Below, in pieces: positions 12,901 through 18,359 of a DNA stretch of 20,367 nucleotides. The translations under genes and the position numbers were made by a program. This stretch comes from Botryllus schlosseri (taxonomy: Eukaryota > Chordata > Ascidiacea > Stolidobranchia > Styelidae): contig ATSW01081214.1 of the NCBI GenBank assembly GCA_000444245.1, forward strand, positions 1 through 20,367, read 5' to 3'. Numbering within the stretch: position 1 is the stretch's first letter; each line of letters begins with the position of its first letter. The notes beneath the pieces were generated by a model. It was given only the letters and a program-made list of their open reading frames with translations, made no database searches and was not told the DNA's origin.

Positions 12901-15900
12901 GTTAGGGGTCGAAAATTTTATGCAAGTCCGGTTTCTTGTCAAATAATCAACACTCTGATTTCTTGGCGAATTCGTTTTATAATCAATGACTGTTGGGTGT
13001 TAATAGTAAAGCTGCTCAGTGTTTTACTATTCAGAGCCCGCGAATATGAAAAAAAAATCGTGAAAATTTGCTTCATAACAATCAAAAGAGCATAGATTTG
13101 AATTCTCTGAACTTCTAATATATTATCGTGTAATACGAAGTTGGGCGAAAAAACTCGGGGCGTCTGCGCTTGATATTCCGTAAATCTGCGGATTTTGGGA
13201 ATCTGTAAGCTTTGAATTCTTAAATCTGAATACTCGGTCTATATTAAGTGAATTTGCGATTTTCGAATTCTGAAAACGGAAATCTGAAAGCGTGATATTT
13301 CGTAAGTCTGCCGTTTATTGGAAACCTGCGAACTCTGGAACCTGAAATCTGACTACTGTGGGCTTGATTTGATATTCCGTGAACTCGCGATTTTGAAATT
13401 TTACAAACTGAAATCTGTAAACAATGGGCCTGGTATTTCGCGAATCTGCGGGTTTGGGAAATCTTAATTTTCGGGCATCTGGTGAAATCCGAATCTCCGG
13501 TCCCGATATTCCGAAATTCCGTGAAATTGGGCCGACTCGTGACGTGGCGTGCATTCCTCGCAAACCATCATGTACCGTTGATTATGCCCTTTCCAACCGT
13601 TTTATGAACGATATCGCTTTTCAGAACTGCGACGCCCCATACCGTCGTTGCGGGGCGAGAAAGAAGCGTAGCAGCTTAGACTCCGTTTCCGGGCATGTGT
13701 TCGGCCCCATATTTGTTCTCGATATCAGAGATGGCATTCTGCATGAGATATCGTATTCTGATGAAGATGACACTTCGAAACTGCAAGAGGATCCCGTAAT
13801 ACAAGGTTTGTGGGAATGTATGATCCGGTTTCGCTGTCGGGAGGTTTTCAAAGTAGCCATCCTTTGTGCCGGTGTAAAAGTATAAGTGACGAGCACAAGT
13901 GCGAGTAGTTGGAGTAGCGATTTTTAAGTCAGGAAAAAGGGTGTTTTAGGACTACTTTTGCCTAAAAACTGGACACTATTACCTAGAACAGTGGTTCCCA
14001 ACATTTTTTGATGTCGTAGCCACATTTCAAAGGTATGGAGCCGCATGAAAACACTTCGAGTAGGCTATTTGTAACGAAAATTTAAAGGTAGCTAGCTATA
14101 GCCTACCTCTGGATCTCACCATTCAGGTAATTCAAAAACATGCACATAGACTTCTATAGATTCTATATCGGTTATTTTAGCATTGACTCGGATTGGCGAG
14201 TGCTATACCTTGAAATGAACTGAAAATTCATGTTACTATTATTACAATCAGTACTATCATTACTACATACTAGGGATGGTGTGAACCTCTGAAAGGTTCA
14301 GGTTCGTGTGAACGTGAACCTTTTTGAAAGGTTCTGTGTGAACACGAACGTGAACCTCATGACGTCACGTGACGTCATATTGGTAATTTCAACCCCATAT
14401 TTCAATTAGGTGATTGCCTATATTAATCTACTGTACACGATACCGAGCGACGACTCGGGGCCACATAATAGCTCAGTACTTAAAGTACATATTGACGTTT
14501 GAAACGTCGCCAAATGTATCAACTGGGGCAATGAAATGATATAATAATCCCATAAAATCAGTATCTTGCGTCGCTTTGCCAACAATTTCGACCTGATCGG
14601 ACAATGTGTTCGGCGTCTGAGTATTGCCACATGGATATTGAGCAGAGTGTAAATAGGTTTTTATACTTGCTACCGATTAACAAGTTATACAGCAGTATAG
14701 CCAACACCCCAGTCGCACGGATTTGGTTTTTATGATACAGTATACATAAGTAGTCAAGATTGACCCCGTACGCCTGCTAGATTTTTACATCAGAAGACGA
14801 TATCAATCTCATTGATTGGTTGAATAAGGATCATTTGCTGACAAAATACAGTGTATTTCGCTCTTGATGTCATGTGATTGCGGGTGAAGCTCACAGCACA
14901 GAGACACTAAATATGCACAAACGGAATGCTGGATATTTCGAGCAAACTTTTGTAACAATACAAGTAAATTTTTGAGATTGTCAGGGGCATGCTCGTTTAG
15001 TGTTGAATGTTTATGCTGCCAGCTCCATGCATAGAGTGGCCCGCAGTTGAAAGTCAATAAATTTGAACCAAAGATGTTATAATGAAGTGAAAATGGCAAT
15101 ATATGAAAAAGGTTCACAGTGCAGAAGCTACCAAGGTTCTGTTGTGAACGCGAACCTCAAATTTTCAGAGGTTCACACACAGAACGCGAACGTGAACCTC
15201 ACGTTCACACCATCCCTACTACATACTACGTCATGTGATGATAGCTCTTCAGCCTTCATAGTCCAGCGCATGATGCACAAGTTTGCGGGATTATATGCTC
15301 AGTAATATTGGACTTATTGCGATTTATACTTGATTATGAGCCTTTATTTTGATGTTAGTAGAATTTGCGTCGAAATCTACTCTTCACGGGGACGATGTAA
15401 AGGTCTCTGAACAGCAGAACTCGAGATATATCCTTGTCCGATGGGTATCCATCCATGCGTTTTGATGGAAGTCTGCAAGAATTTGCTCTCCCGGTGTTCA
15501 GAACCGGCCTTGGACTGCTTTAGAACAAATATCCCACATTTGCATTCATGATACATAATTGAGAATAACTATAATGAACAAATATCCCACATTTGCATTC
15601 ATAATACATACTTGAGAATAACTATTCATAGAACCAAACAACAACTGTGGTCTACTATATTTTCGTGGCATATTTACAGGTCAATCAGAGCCGCGAGAAG
15701 GCTACTTTGGAGCCGAGGTTGGGAATCGCTGATCTAGAAGTAGAAGTAGTCTAAAATCATCGCCACTTGACAAAGTAGTACAAGTAGGCAAGCAGTATTT
15801 CGTATAAAATCGAAGTACTCTGTTATTGGCCGCCTATGGACGCTTTTCCACCGCGCGTCTAATGCACAAGTGGAAGTGAGGGGTTTCCTGCATACTTGTG

Positions 15901-16207
15901 CAAACTTTATTTTCGAAATGCGCCGCTCGCATCTGGAACCATAACTAATCCTTCCACAAATCCATTAACCAGAACTAGGAACTGATTATTTTCGAAATCC
16001 GTAGCTAGAAGTCGCGACCTTCGTCAATTTGTACAAATCAGGTTCACCATCATACCAGGGAGGTGTGTACATTCCGTGTTCTCTTTAGATGATTCACAAC
16101 GACTTGCGACTTCCATCTTCGTCATCTTCATACTTGTTGTGGTTATCGTCGCTACTTCACTAGCCGGCCGCTCATCATCACGGCGTTGTTTCAAAGTGTT
16201 TAAATGA
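947..16207 (+). CDS. EGF-repeat and ZP-domain type I membrane protein, complete 15-exon gene (685 aa)
   Basis: Join of 947-960, 1073-1122, 1547-1706, 2140-2313, 2930-3022, 4652-4765, 5329-5445, 6499-6618, 7396-7550, 8303-8452, 9302-9506, 11660-11837, 12569-12796, 13625-13805 and 16089-16207. The sum is 2058 nt, divisible by three, and every junction keeps phase. Seen in the translation: signal peptide with hydrophobic core 6-18; EGF-like modules at 55-90, 144-178, 185-217, 225-258 and 265-330; ZP-N with C339, C379, C399 and C436; ZP-C with C523 to C595; RKKR at 598-601; GPIFVLD at 613-619; one membrane helix about 652-672; tail of 12 residues. NXS/T sequons occur at 34, 103, 238, 267, 283, 384 and 525. 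Family knowledge: such ZP precursors are cleaved at the dibasic site, lose their hydrophobic patch and polymerise into extracellular filaments. The inferred role is a matrix, cuticle or egg-coat filament protein. No particular orthologue is recognised. Exon 12 acceptor is the least certain junction. Confidence 0.88.
1073..1122 (+). CDS. Exon 2: signal-peptide core
   Basis: The acceptor TTTGTCATTTCAG and donor GTGAGT are both strong. It encodes residues 5-21 (RSLLLFVFCCAYFARNV), a clear hydrophobic signal-peptide core. Cleavage is likely after A18 or after A25 in exon 3. It enters in phase 2 and leaves in phase 1. Confidence 0.83.
1385..1520 (+). repeat. Family A array copy in intron 2
   Basis: Repeated AATTCTAATTC units end with TTTTTCTAGTTGCCCATCTCTA. 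The end segment CTAGTTGCCCATC recurs in reverse at about 17745-17757. Read backwards, the terminus resembles hAT ends of the type AGAGATGGGCAAC. Confidence 0.6.
1547..1706 (+). CDS. Exon 3: N-terminal linker and first half of EGF 1
   Basis: The acceptor is TTGTCGTTGCAG and the donor GG/GTAGAT is moderate. Residues 22-75 include a low-cysteine linker with an NVT sequon at 34. Three cysteines follow (55, 60, 66) with EGF spacing C-x4-C-x5-C. The exon ends in phase 2, between the third and fourth EGF cysteines. Confidence 0.85.
1707..2139 (+). other. Intron 3, with a trace of family A
   Basis: No gene is seen. A short relic of the family A array (ATAATTCCAATTCTCACTCC) lies at about 2068-2090, shortly before the exon 4 acceptor. 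Confidence 0.5.
2140..2313 (+). CDS. Exon 4: second half of EGF 1, spacer, and cysteine cluster
   Basis: The acceptor is CTGATCTTTTCAG and the donor AT/GTGGGT. Residues 76-133. C81, C83 and C90 complete EGF 1. A 28-residue spacer without cysteines follows, with an NVS sequon at 103. C119, C123 and C129 then have the spacing of the first half of an EGF, and a phase-2 intron follows them as it does after every other half EGF. This looks like a decayed EGF module (see findings). Confidence 0.85.
2314..2929 (+). other. Intron 4, unannotated, with a short internal duplication
   Basis: No element could be delimited. Two related stretches, around 2421-2448 and 2549-2576 (GCTCAATTC-GACCTAT core), suggest an old internal duplication. 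A TATACACTA doublet lies near 2844-2865. Confidence 0.45.
2930..3022 (+). CDS. Exon 5: end of the degenerate module and first half of the next EGF
   Basis: The acceptor is ATTTTTGTATCAG and the donor GA/GTAAGT is near perfect. Residues 133-164. C138 closes the cysteine cluster begun in exon 4. C144, C151 and C157 (CHNGGNC) are a textbook EGF first half. The exon is 93 bp with phase 2 at both ends. Confidence 0.88.
3102..3963 (+). mobile_element. Non-autonomous hAT element, 862 bp, in intron 5
   Basis: The termini are CAGGGGCGGGCAAC and GTTGACCGCCCCTG. A perfect 8-bp target duplication GTGTAGTG occupies 3094-3101 and 3964-3971. It has GC-rich GGGCCGG / GGCCCGCGGG subterminal motifs. No transposase frame is seen. 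A second right-hand hAT terminus, GTTGGCGACCCCTG at 3542-3555, lies inside it, so the element is composite. Confidence 0.85.
3360..3429. repeat. Short inverted repeat inside the hAT element
   Basis: A 12-bp arm AAACCCTAATGA at 3360-3371 is matched perfectly in inverse by TCATTAGGGTTT at 3418-3429, with 46 bases between. It could be a hairpin of the internal hAT sequence. No flanking duplication is seen. Confidence 0.5.
4652..4765 (+). CDS. Exon 6: EGF second half and next EGF first half
   Basis: The acceptor AACACTGCTTTCTCAG sits directly after a family A array, and the donor is AT/GTAAGG. Residues 164-202. CVCPPNFDGDLC (167-178) finishes one EGF, and C185, C191 and C197 (CKNGGEC) start the next. 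It is 114 bp, phase 2 at both ends. Confidence 0.9.
4766..5328 (+). other. Intron 6, nothing identified
   Basis: I see no open frame of interest, no array and no terminal inverted repeats. It is ordinary AT-rich intron sequence. Confidence 0.5.
5329..5445 (+). CDS. Exon 7: EGF second half and next EGF first half
   Basis: The acceptor is AATCGGGTTTTCAG. The donor AG/GTGGTG is weaker than the others. Residues 202-241. CNCRDGYIQPRC (206-217) finishes one EGF, and C225, C231 and C236 begin another, with an NGT sequon at 238. It is 117 bp, phase 2 at both ends. Confidence 0.87.
5528..6235 (+). repeat. Family A copy in intron 7, interrupted by a hAT fragment
   Basis: It begins TTCTAGTTGTCCAATTAGA. 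About seven degenerate units of roughly 45-60 bp follow to about 5900 (GCTCTAATTCTAATCTAATTTG followed in part by TGAAACACTTTCT). The head motif GGAGAACTGTACAGTGCG resumes at about 6194 after the inserted hAT fragment. Confidence 0.65.
5952..6192 (+). mobile_element. hAT-like fragment inserted in family A
   Basis: The left terminus CAGTGGTTCCCGAACTTTTT is a familiar hAT end. GCGCCCCC-type subterminal sequence lies at 6008-6016 and 6164-6175. The expected matching right terminus is not present in good form, so the right limit is approximate. Confidence 0.55.
6306..6475 (+). repeat. Family B copy in intron 7
   Basis: It matches, with many substitutions, the reverse complement of 18360-18525 and also 9535-9640. 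Shared blocks include CCATATTGAAACG, CGAATATTTT-GGCTGA, CTCGTC-GGGG and AACTAGCA. Confidence 0.6.
6499..6618 (+). CDS. Exon 8: EGF second half and last EGF first half
   Basis: The acceptor is TTAATTATTTACAG and the donor AT/GTAAGT. Residues 241-281. CECPPGLTGPRC (247-258) has the classic EGF loop glycines. C265, C270 and C276 start the last module, with an NAT sequon at 267. It is 120 bp, phase 2 at both ends. Confidence 0.9.
6727..7120. mobile_element. Non-autonomous hAT element, 394 bp, in intron 8
   Basis: The termini are TAGGGTTACCAT and ATGGTAACCCTA. The target duplication is GGTATACA / GGTATAGA (7 of 8). Two internal direct repeats carry AGGTCAACT and CAGCTCCCAAA at about 6840-6870 and 6911-6940. 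A relative starts at 20314. Confidence 0.8.
7396..7550 (+). CDS. Exon 9: extended, atypical last EGF-like module
   Basis: The acceptor is GCTACCGTTTCAG and the donor AC/GTAAGT. Residues 281-333. It has nine cysteines (289, 296, 301, 305, 307, 311, 319, 330 plus those supplied by exon 8), more than one EGF needs. An extra loop lies between the usual fourth and sixth cysteines, or a second small disulfide knot is present. It ends just before ZP-N and switches the splice phase from 2 to 1. Confidence 0.86.
7591..7630. repeat. Perfect tandem duplication of 20 bp
   Basis: AAGCCGATACGATTCCAATA occurs twice without a mismatch, just inside intron 9. Its identity suggests a recent event. Confidence 0.9.
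7756..8235. mobile_element. Possible decayed inverted-repeat element in intron 9
   Basis: It starts with TAGGGCTGGGAAAGATTTG, which resembles hAT ends. AGGCTTCTTC at 7808-7817 is inverted as GAAGAAGCCT at 8198-8207. The right terminus and target duplication are not recognisable. Confidence 0.3.
8303..8452 (+). CDS. Exon 10: first half of ZP-N
   Basis: The acceptor is TACATGTTTCAG and the donor AG/GTAAGT. Residues 333-383. It begins with the typical ZP-N strand around C339 (IICGADVISVDVDSRL) and ends just after C379 (MCPAV), the second conserved cysteine. A His, Ser and Met-rich stretch lies at 364-378. Confidence 0.88.
8540..9285 (+). repeat. Family A copy filling most of intron 10
   Basis: The head (CTACAGAGCTTTCAAGTGCG, then AAACTAGACAAG) is followed by about nine units of roughly 60-70 bp built on TGTAGCTATAACTCT and TCTAATTTGGAAAA. 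The array stops about 15 bases before the exon 11 acceptor. Confidence 0.65.
9302..9506 (+). CDS. Exon 11: second half of ZP-N
   Basis: The acceptor CCCTTGCTTCTAG directly follows a family A array, and the donor is GC/GTGAGC. Residues 383-451. The NGT sequon at 384 lies next to the domain core. C399 (TKCGV) and C436 (FVCEYQRQY) are ZP-N cysteines 3 and 4. The aromatic and charged run after C436 is usual for ZP-N. Confidence 0.9.
9535..9645 (+). repeat. Family B copy in intron 11
   Basis: It contains ATGTTGAAATGAACCCGAAT, GGCTGACCCTCGTCGGGGG and TATATCAACAATCG, all recognisable in the copies at 6306-6475 and, inverted, at 18360-18525. Confidence 0.6.
9701..10636. mobile_element. Non-autonomous hAT element, 936 bp, in intron 11
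   Basis: The termini are CAGTGGTCGGGAA and TTCCCGACCACTG. A perfect target duplication GCATACAG lies at 9693-9700 and 10637-10644. A TGGCTCTTTTGG-type subterminal motif occurs at both ends. No transposase is seen. An 18-bp tandem doublet lies at 10333-10368. Confidence 0.87.
10333..10368. repeat. 18-bp perfect tandem doublet
   Basis: ATTCTAAGCTACATATGA is repeated once with no mismatch inside the hAT element. Confidence 0.85.
10645..11659 (+). other. Rest of intron 11
   Basis: No gene is seen. A fragment of family B in reverse orientation lies at 11428-11480 (TATTCGATTGTATATCGAAG). The segment 11224-11275 (TCGCTTGCC, then CATTCAGTGTGCA) resembles intron 2 at 1165-1203, suggesting a further old dispersed repeat. 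Confidence 0.45.
11660..11837 (+). CDS. Exon 12: ZP linker and start of ZP-C, with GC donor
   Basis: The acceptor CACTTCTTAG at 11650-11659 was chosen because it is the only nearby AG that keeps phase with exon 11. AGs at 11640, 11670 and 11679 would need a different donor phase. Residues 451-510 hold a linker with C473, C479 and C483. A ZP-C strand follows (AVYTVNEKMHLRVLPR, 493-508). The exon ends CAG/GCAAGT, an excellent GC-type donor. No in-frame GT donor of comparable quality is present before the stop at 11862. Confidence 0.8.
11865..12145 (+). repeat. Family A copy in intron 12
   Basis: It starts CTAGTTGCCCAATTAGAG. The head motif GCTGCAGGAGAACGCTGTGG lies at 11977-11996, and a short array AATTCTAATTCTAATC lies near 12110-12135. 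Confidence 0.6.
12569..12796 (+). CDS. Exon 13: ZP-C core
   Basis: The acceptor TTGTACTTAG is modest but is the only one in phase. The donor is TTG/GTAATT. Residues 511-586, phase 0 at both ends. It contains C523, LELISGGC (533-540), C561, C572, FYIHATLEDC (575-584), and an NDS sequon at 525. The Leu-Ile-x-Gly-Gly-Cys block and the Phe-Tyr-Ile-His strand are characteristic of ZP-C. Confidence 0.86.
12797..13170 (+). other. First part of intron 13, nothing identified
   Basis: The reading frame open from 12559 passes through exon 13 and its donor into this stretch, but the extension beyond the ZP-C exon has no domain features. No repeat was recognised. Confidence 0.45.
13171..13540 (+). repeat. 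Degenerate minisatellite in intron 13
   Basis: About six units begin with TGATATTCCGTAAATCTGCG-like sequence at roughly 13171, 13239, 13293, 13370, 13431 and 13504, a spacing of 54-77 bases. Units share CTGCGG-TTTTGGGAA and AACTGAAATCTG blocks. It ends about 85 bases before exon 14. Confidence 0.65.
13625..13805 (+). CDS. Exon 14: end of ZP-C, furin site and hydrophobic patch
   Basis: The acceptor is TATCGCTTTTCAG. The donor CAAG/GTTTGT is weak, but it gives the phase needed by the membrane exon. Residues 587-647. C588 and C595 end ZP-C. RKKR at 598-601 followed by SS is a proprotein-convertase site, and HVFGPIFVLD (610-619) resembles the external hydrophobic patch of ZP proteins. An acidic stretch follows (SDEDD). 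If the donor is not used, the frame runs on to a stop at 13883-13885 without a membrane helix; I consider that less likely. Confidence 0.84.
14271..15218. mobile_element. Non-autonomous hAT element, 948 bp, nested in the 13989-15731 element
   Basis: The termini are TAGGGATGGTGTGAAC and GTTCACACCATCCCTA. A perfect 8-bp duplication CTACATAC lies at 14263-14270 and 15219-15226. Subterminal GTGAACC / GGTTCAC motifs recur many times at both ends. No transposase frame. Confidence 0.88.
15523..15625. repeat. 50-bp direct duplication within the outer hAT element
   Basis: The 50 bases 15523-15572 are repeated at 15576-15625 with two mismatches, a period of 53 bases. Confidence 0.85.
16089..16207 (+). 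CDS. Exon 15: transmembrane helix, basic tail and stop
   Basis: The acceptor GTTCTCTTTAG is strong. Residues 647-685, then TGA at 16205-16207. The helix TSIFVIFILVVVIVATSLAG (654-673) is followed by RSSSRRCFKVFK, a short basic cytosolic tail with one cysteine that could be acylated. It was found by asking which downstream exon would complete a ZP precursor in phase 1. It lies beyond 1.7 kb of nested hAT insertions. Finding a membrane helix in exactly the needed phase supports the model strongly. Confidence 0.85.
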
Positions 16208-16759
16208 CCATCGGGAGTCCTGGTTTTGATTTCGTTCCGTGGTTTACTTGTGTTCTGTATTTGTGTTCTGACTTTTAGGTAACGGATTGACTCGTTAAAA
16301 GGAATACAACAGACATTTCAGCGCGTGCTTGAAATTATCACAGTGTCGATTTGACGATTGTACATTTCAAAATGGGTGTTGGTAGCGTAATTCTGATACC
16401 CATAACTGTCTTGTCTTGCGTAGCGAAGGTTGGGGCGTTGTAGAGACTCTAGTATTGAGTTTGTTGTAGATAATTTTGACCACGTTTGCGACGCAAGAAG
16501 TTCTCTGAACCGGTGGCTCCCAAACGGGGTCGACTCCATAATTCCTACGTGGGTGTTGGTTTATCTAGGCTCCTCCTCGCCATCTCGTCCGTGTAGGCGG
16601 GTGTATTATAAAAGCATATAACAAGGACCGTGCCACAAGTTGTTGGCAGCTACGAATTTAAAGTGAAAAGAATTGGCGTGGTGCAAATGAACGTTGACCA
16701 TAGAAGTCAACAAACACCACGAATACCACACTCACACAACAAACAAAGGTACTTGTGTG
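16208..16759 (+). other. 3' flank or 3' UTR of the EGF-ZP gene
   Basis: No canonical AATAAA was found; TATAAA at 16607-16612 is a possible weak signal. CGGTGGCTCCCAAACGGGGT at about 16511 resembles a hAT terminus but has no partner. A two-part hairpin lies at 16677-16721. Confidence 0.4.
16677..16721. repeat. Two-part inverted repeat (hairpin) in the gene's 3' flank
   Basis: The outer arms CGTGGTG (16677-16683) and CACCACG (16715-16721) pair perfectly. So do the inner arms GTTGAC (16693-16698) and GTCAAC (16706-16711). Related but less symmetric sequence is at 3640-3677 inside the intron 5 hAT element. Confidence 0.6.
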
Positions 16760-17192
16760 TAGGGTTGCATTTAAGCTAAAATCAATTAAAAACAAACATG
16801 TTTAAGGCCCTAATTTAAAACGTTCTTATTATTAATATTATTTTGTGCTTTGTTTTTTTTAAAAGCCATGACATCACAAATATTCAATTGTGACGTTGTA
16901 GTGGGTTCATATTGACAATTGAAAATATAGGGTAGATATAGCTCCTTCAACGAGATATCTGTACTATTTACGTTCAACCGACTATTTTTAGGGTTCCAAC
17001 CGTCCGATATCGATATATACGTCCGCTATATATCGGGTGGTACTTGTCCGTAAGCTCATACAACATGTTATTTCAAGTATTTCCACGATTATGGCATAAT
17101 TTTATAACTTGTTTCAAAAAAACGTTTAAAACACTGCATGGAACATGTTTTAAACAGTGTTCAAAACACCGTTTGTTTTGAATGCAACCCTA
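16760..17192. mobile_element. Non-autonomous hAT-like element, 433 bp
   Basis: The termini are TAGGGTTGCATT and AATGCAACCCTA. The target duplication is CTTGTGTG / CTTGTGAG (7 of 8). The subterminal regions are rich in TTTAAAC and GTTTTAAAC motifs. No coding capacity. Confidence 0.78.
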
Positions 17193-17734
17193 CTTGTGAG
17201 TCTGGAATCGCGCTATATTGTTAACACGATATCTTGTTAAAGCTAGGCTGTTTACTCATAACTTTCTTCCCCTGAGCCAGTTTCAAGATACTTGCACAAA
17301 TACCCAATCTTACGCGTACCGTATAACGTCTGTAGGCTACCCAATGCGGTAGGGTATGTATGTGCACATTGTGCAGTGAAGTTGCTTCGGAAGAATGTCT
17401 CAACGTCCTCTGCAGCTGTAGCCGGGGTAGTACACCGGTGGAAATACACATTCTTTTTGCTAAAGCTGCACCAAAGAATTGCGTCTTGAACATCATGTCC
17501 AGAAAACTGGGTGCAAAGAAGCGGCTTTGTTCAAACTACAAACAATTCCACTGTTTCATATTTTATAAGTCCTTCTTGATAAGAAACATCCTTACCAAGT
17601 GTAGGTCGTAAATCGACACCGTATTGACCGTGCCTCACCCCGTGCTCATCTCGCCATGTATCTATGTACACGACATGTGTTTACCTGATATTTATCGGAT
17701 TCACTGTTAGCGACAAAGAAGCAGCTCATACCAG
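17193..17734. other. Intergenic stretch with a weak minus-strand coding candidate
   Basis: No repeat family recognised. The minus strand is open at 17252-17449 and could be a terminal exon, described separately. Confidence 0.35.
17252..17430 (-). CDS. Possible minus-strand terminal exon, unknown product
   Basis: On the minus strand, after an acceptor-like CGGCTACAG, there is a frame that reads AEDVETFFRSNFTAQCAH and continues through LYGTRKIGYLCKYLE to a TAA at 17252-17254. The codons look plausible for coding, but other frames of the same stretch are also open for 60-90 codons, no upstream exon was found and I recognise no domain. Treat it as a candidate only. Confidence 0.15.
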
Positions 17735-18320
17735 GGATCAAAGATGGACAACTAGAAAGTTTTCAGTTTTTCCAAATTAGATTGTAATTAGAAGTTTAAT
17801 TATTGATTTCTATTTCTAAATTAGACCAGAATTACAATTATGGCCACACAGACTTTCCAAATTAGACTAGAGTTGAAATTATAGCTACACAGCTTTTTTT
17901 CTAATCAGACTGAAATTAAAATTATAGCTGCGTAGTTTTTCACAATTAGTCCAGAATTACAATTACGCTTACAGGTATTCTCCAAATTATATAGACCAGA
18001 ATTAGAACTATAGCTGCGCAGTTTTTCACAATTGCACTGGAATTAGAAATATAGCTACACGGGTGTTTTTTAACTAAAATTATAGCTGCGCAGTTTTTCG
18101 AGATTATACCAGACTTATAACTATAGCTGCACATTTTTTCCAAATTAAATCAGAATTAGAATTACTGAATTCGTGACAACTTGAATATTAAATCAAGTTT
18201 GGTTCGTATCAAATCAGAGTCCATTATCATTAGCACGAGAAAAGAAAATGCCTGTACGCCAAACTTGGCTTGGCATTATACAGTTCTCCTGTAGAATTCC
18301 AGGAAAATCAGTAATTAGTA
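17735..18320 (-). repeat. Family A copy in reverse orientation, the clearest whole copy
   Basis: Read on the minus strand: head TACAGGAGAACTGTATAATG, then a unique stretch ending TCACGAATTCAGTAATTC. About eight units of roughly 50 bp follow (GCGCAGCTATAATT, AATTTGGAAAAACTG), then the tail TTTCTAGTTGTCCATCTTTG. It defines the family: head, array, tail. Confidence 0.7.
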
Positions 18321-18359
18321 ATTAGCAATCGTATCAATAATTATCATATTTGTCATGTT

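Larger units (their letters stand above)
13989..15731. mobile_element. Non-autonomous hAT element, 1743 bp with nested insert, in intron 14
   Basis: The termini are CAGTGGTTCCCAAC and GTTGGGAATCGCTG. The target duplication is ACCTAGAA / ATCTAGAA (7 of 8). Without the inner element of 948 bp and its extra 8 bp it would be 787 bp. It contains a 50-bp direct duplication at 15523-15625. Confidence 0.78.

Noticed and set aside
12559-13095. 178-codon + strand frame overlapping exon 13
   Set aside because: It runs in a different frame from the ZP-C coding and shows no domain. It is a shadow of exon 13 plus intron.
13424-13885. Single 153-codon frame across the minisatellite and exon 14
   Set aside because: Only the part after 13624 has ZP-C and furin features. 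The upstream part is minisatellite, and splicing at 13625 keeps the ZP-C reading (DCFL then NCDAP) in phase.
14809-15305. Frames of 80-102 codons in intron 14
   Set aside because: They lie inside the nested hAT element and its GTGAACC-type ends, with no transposase similarity.
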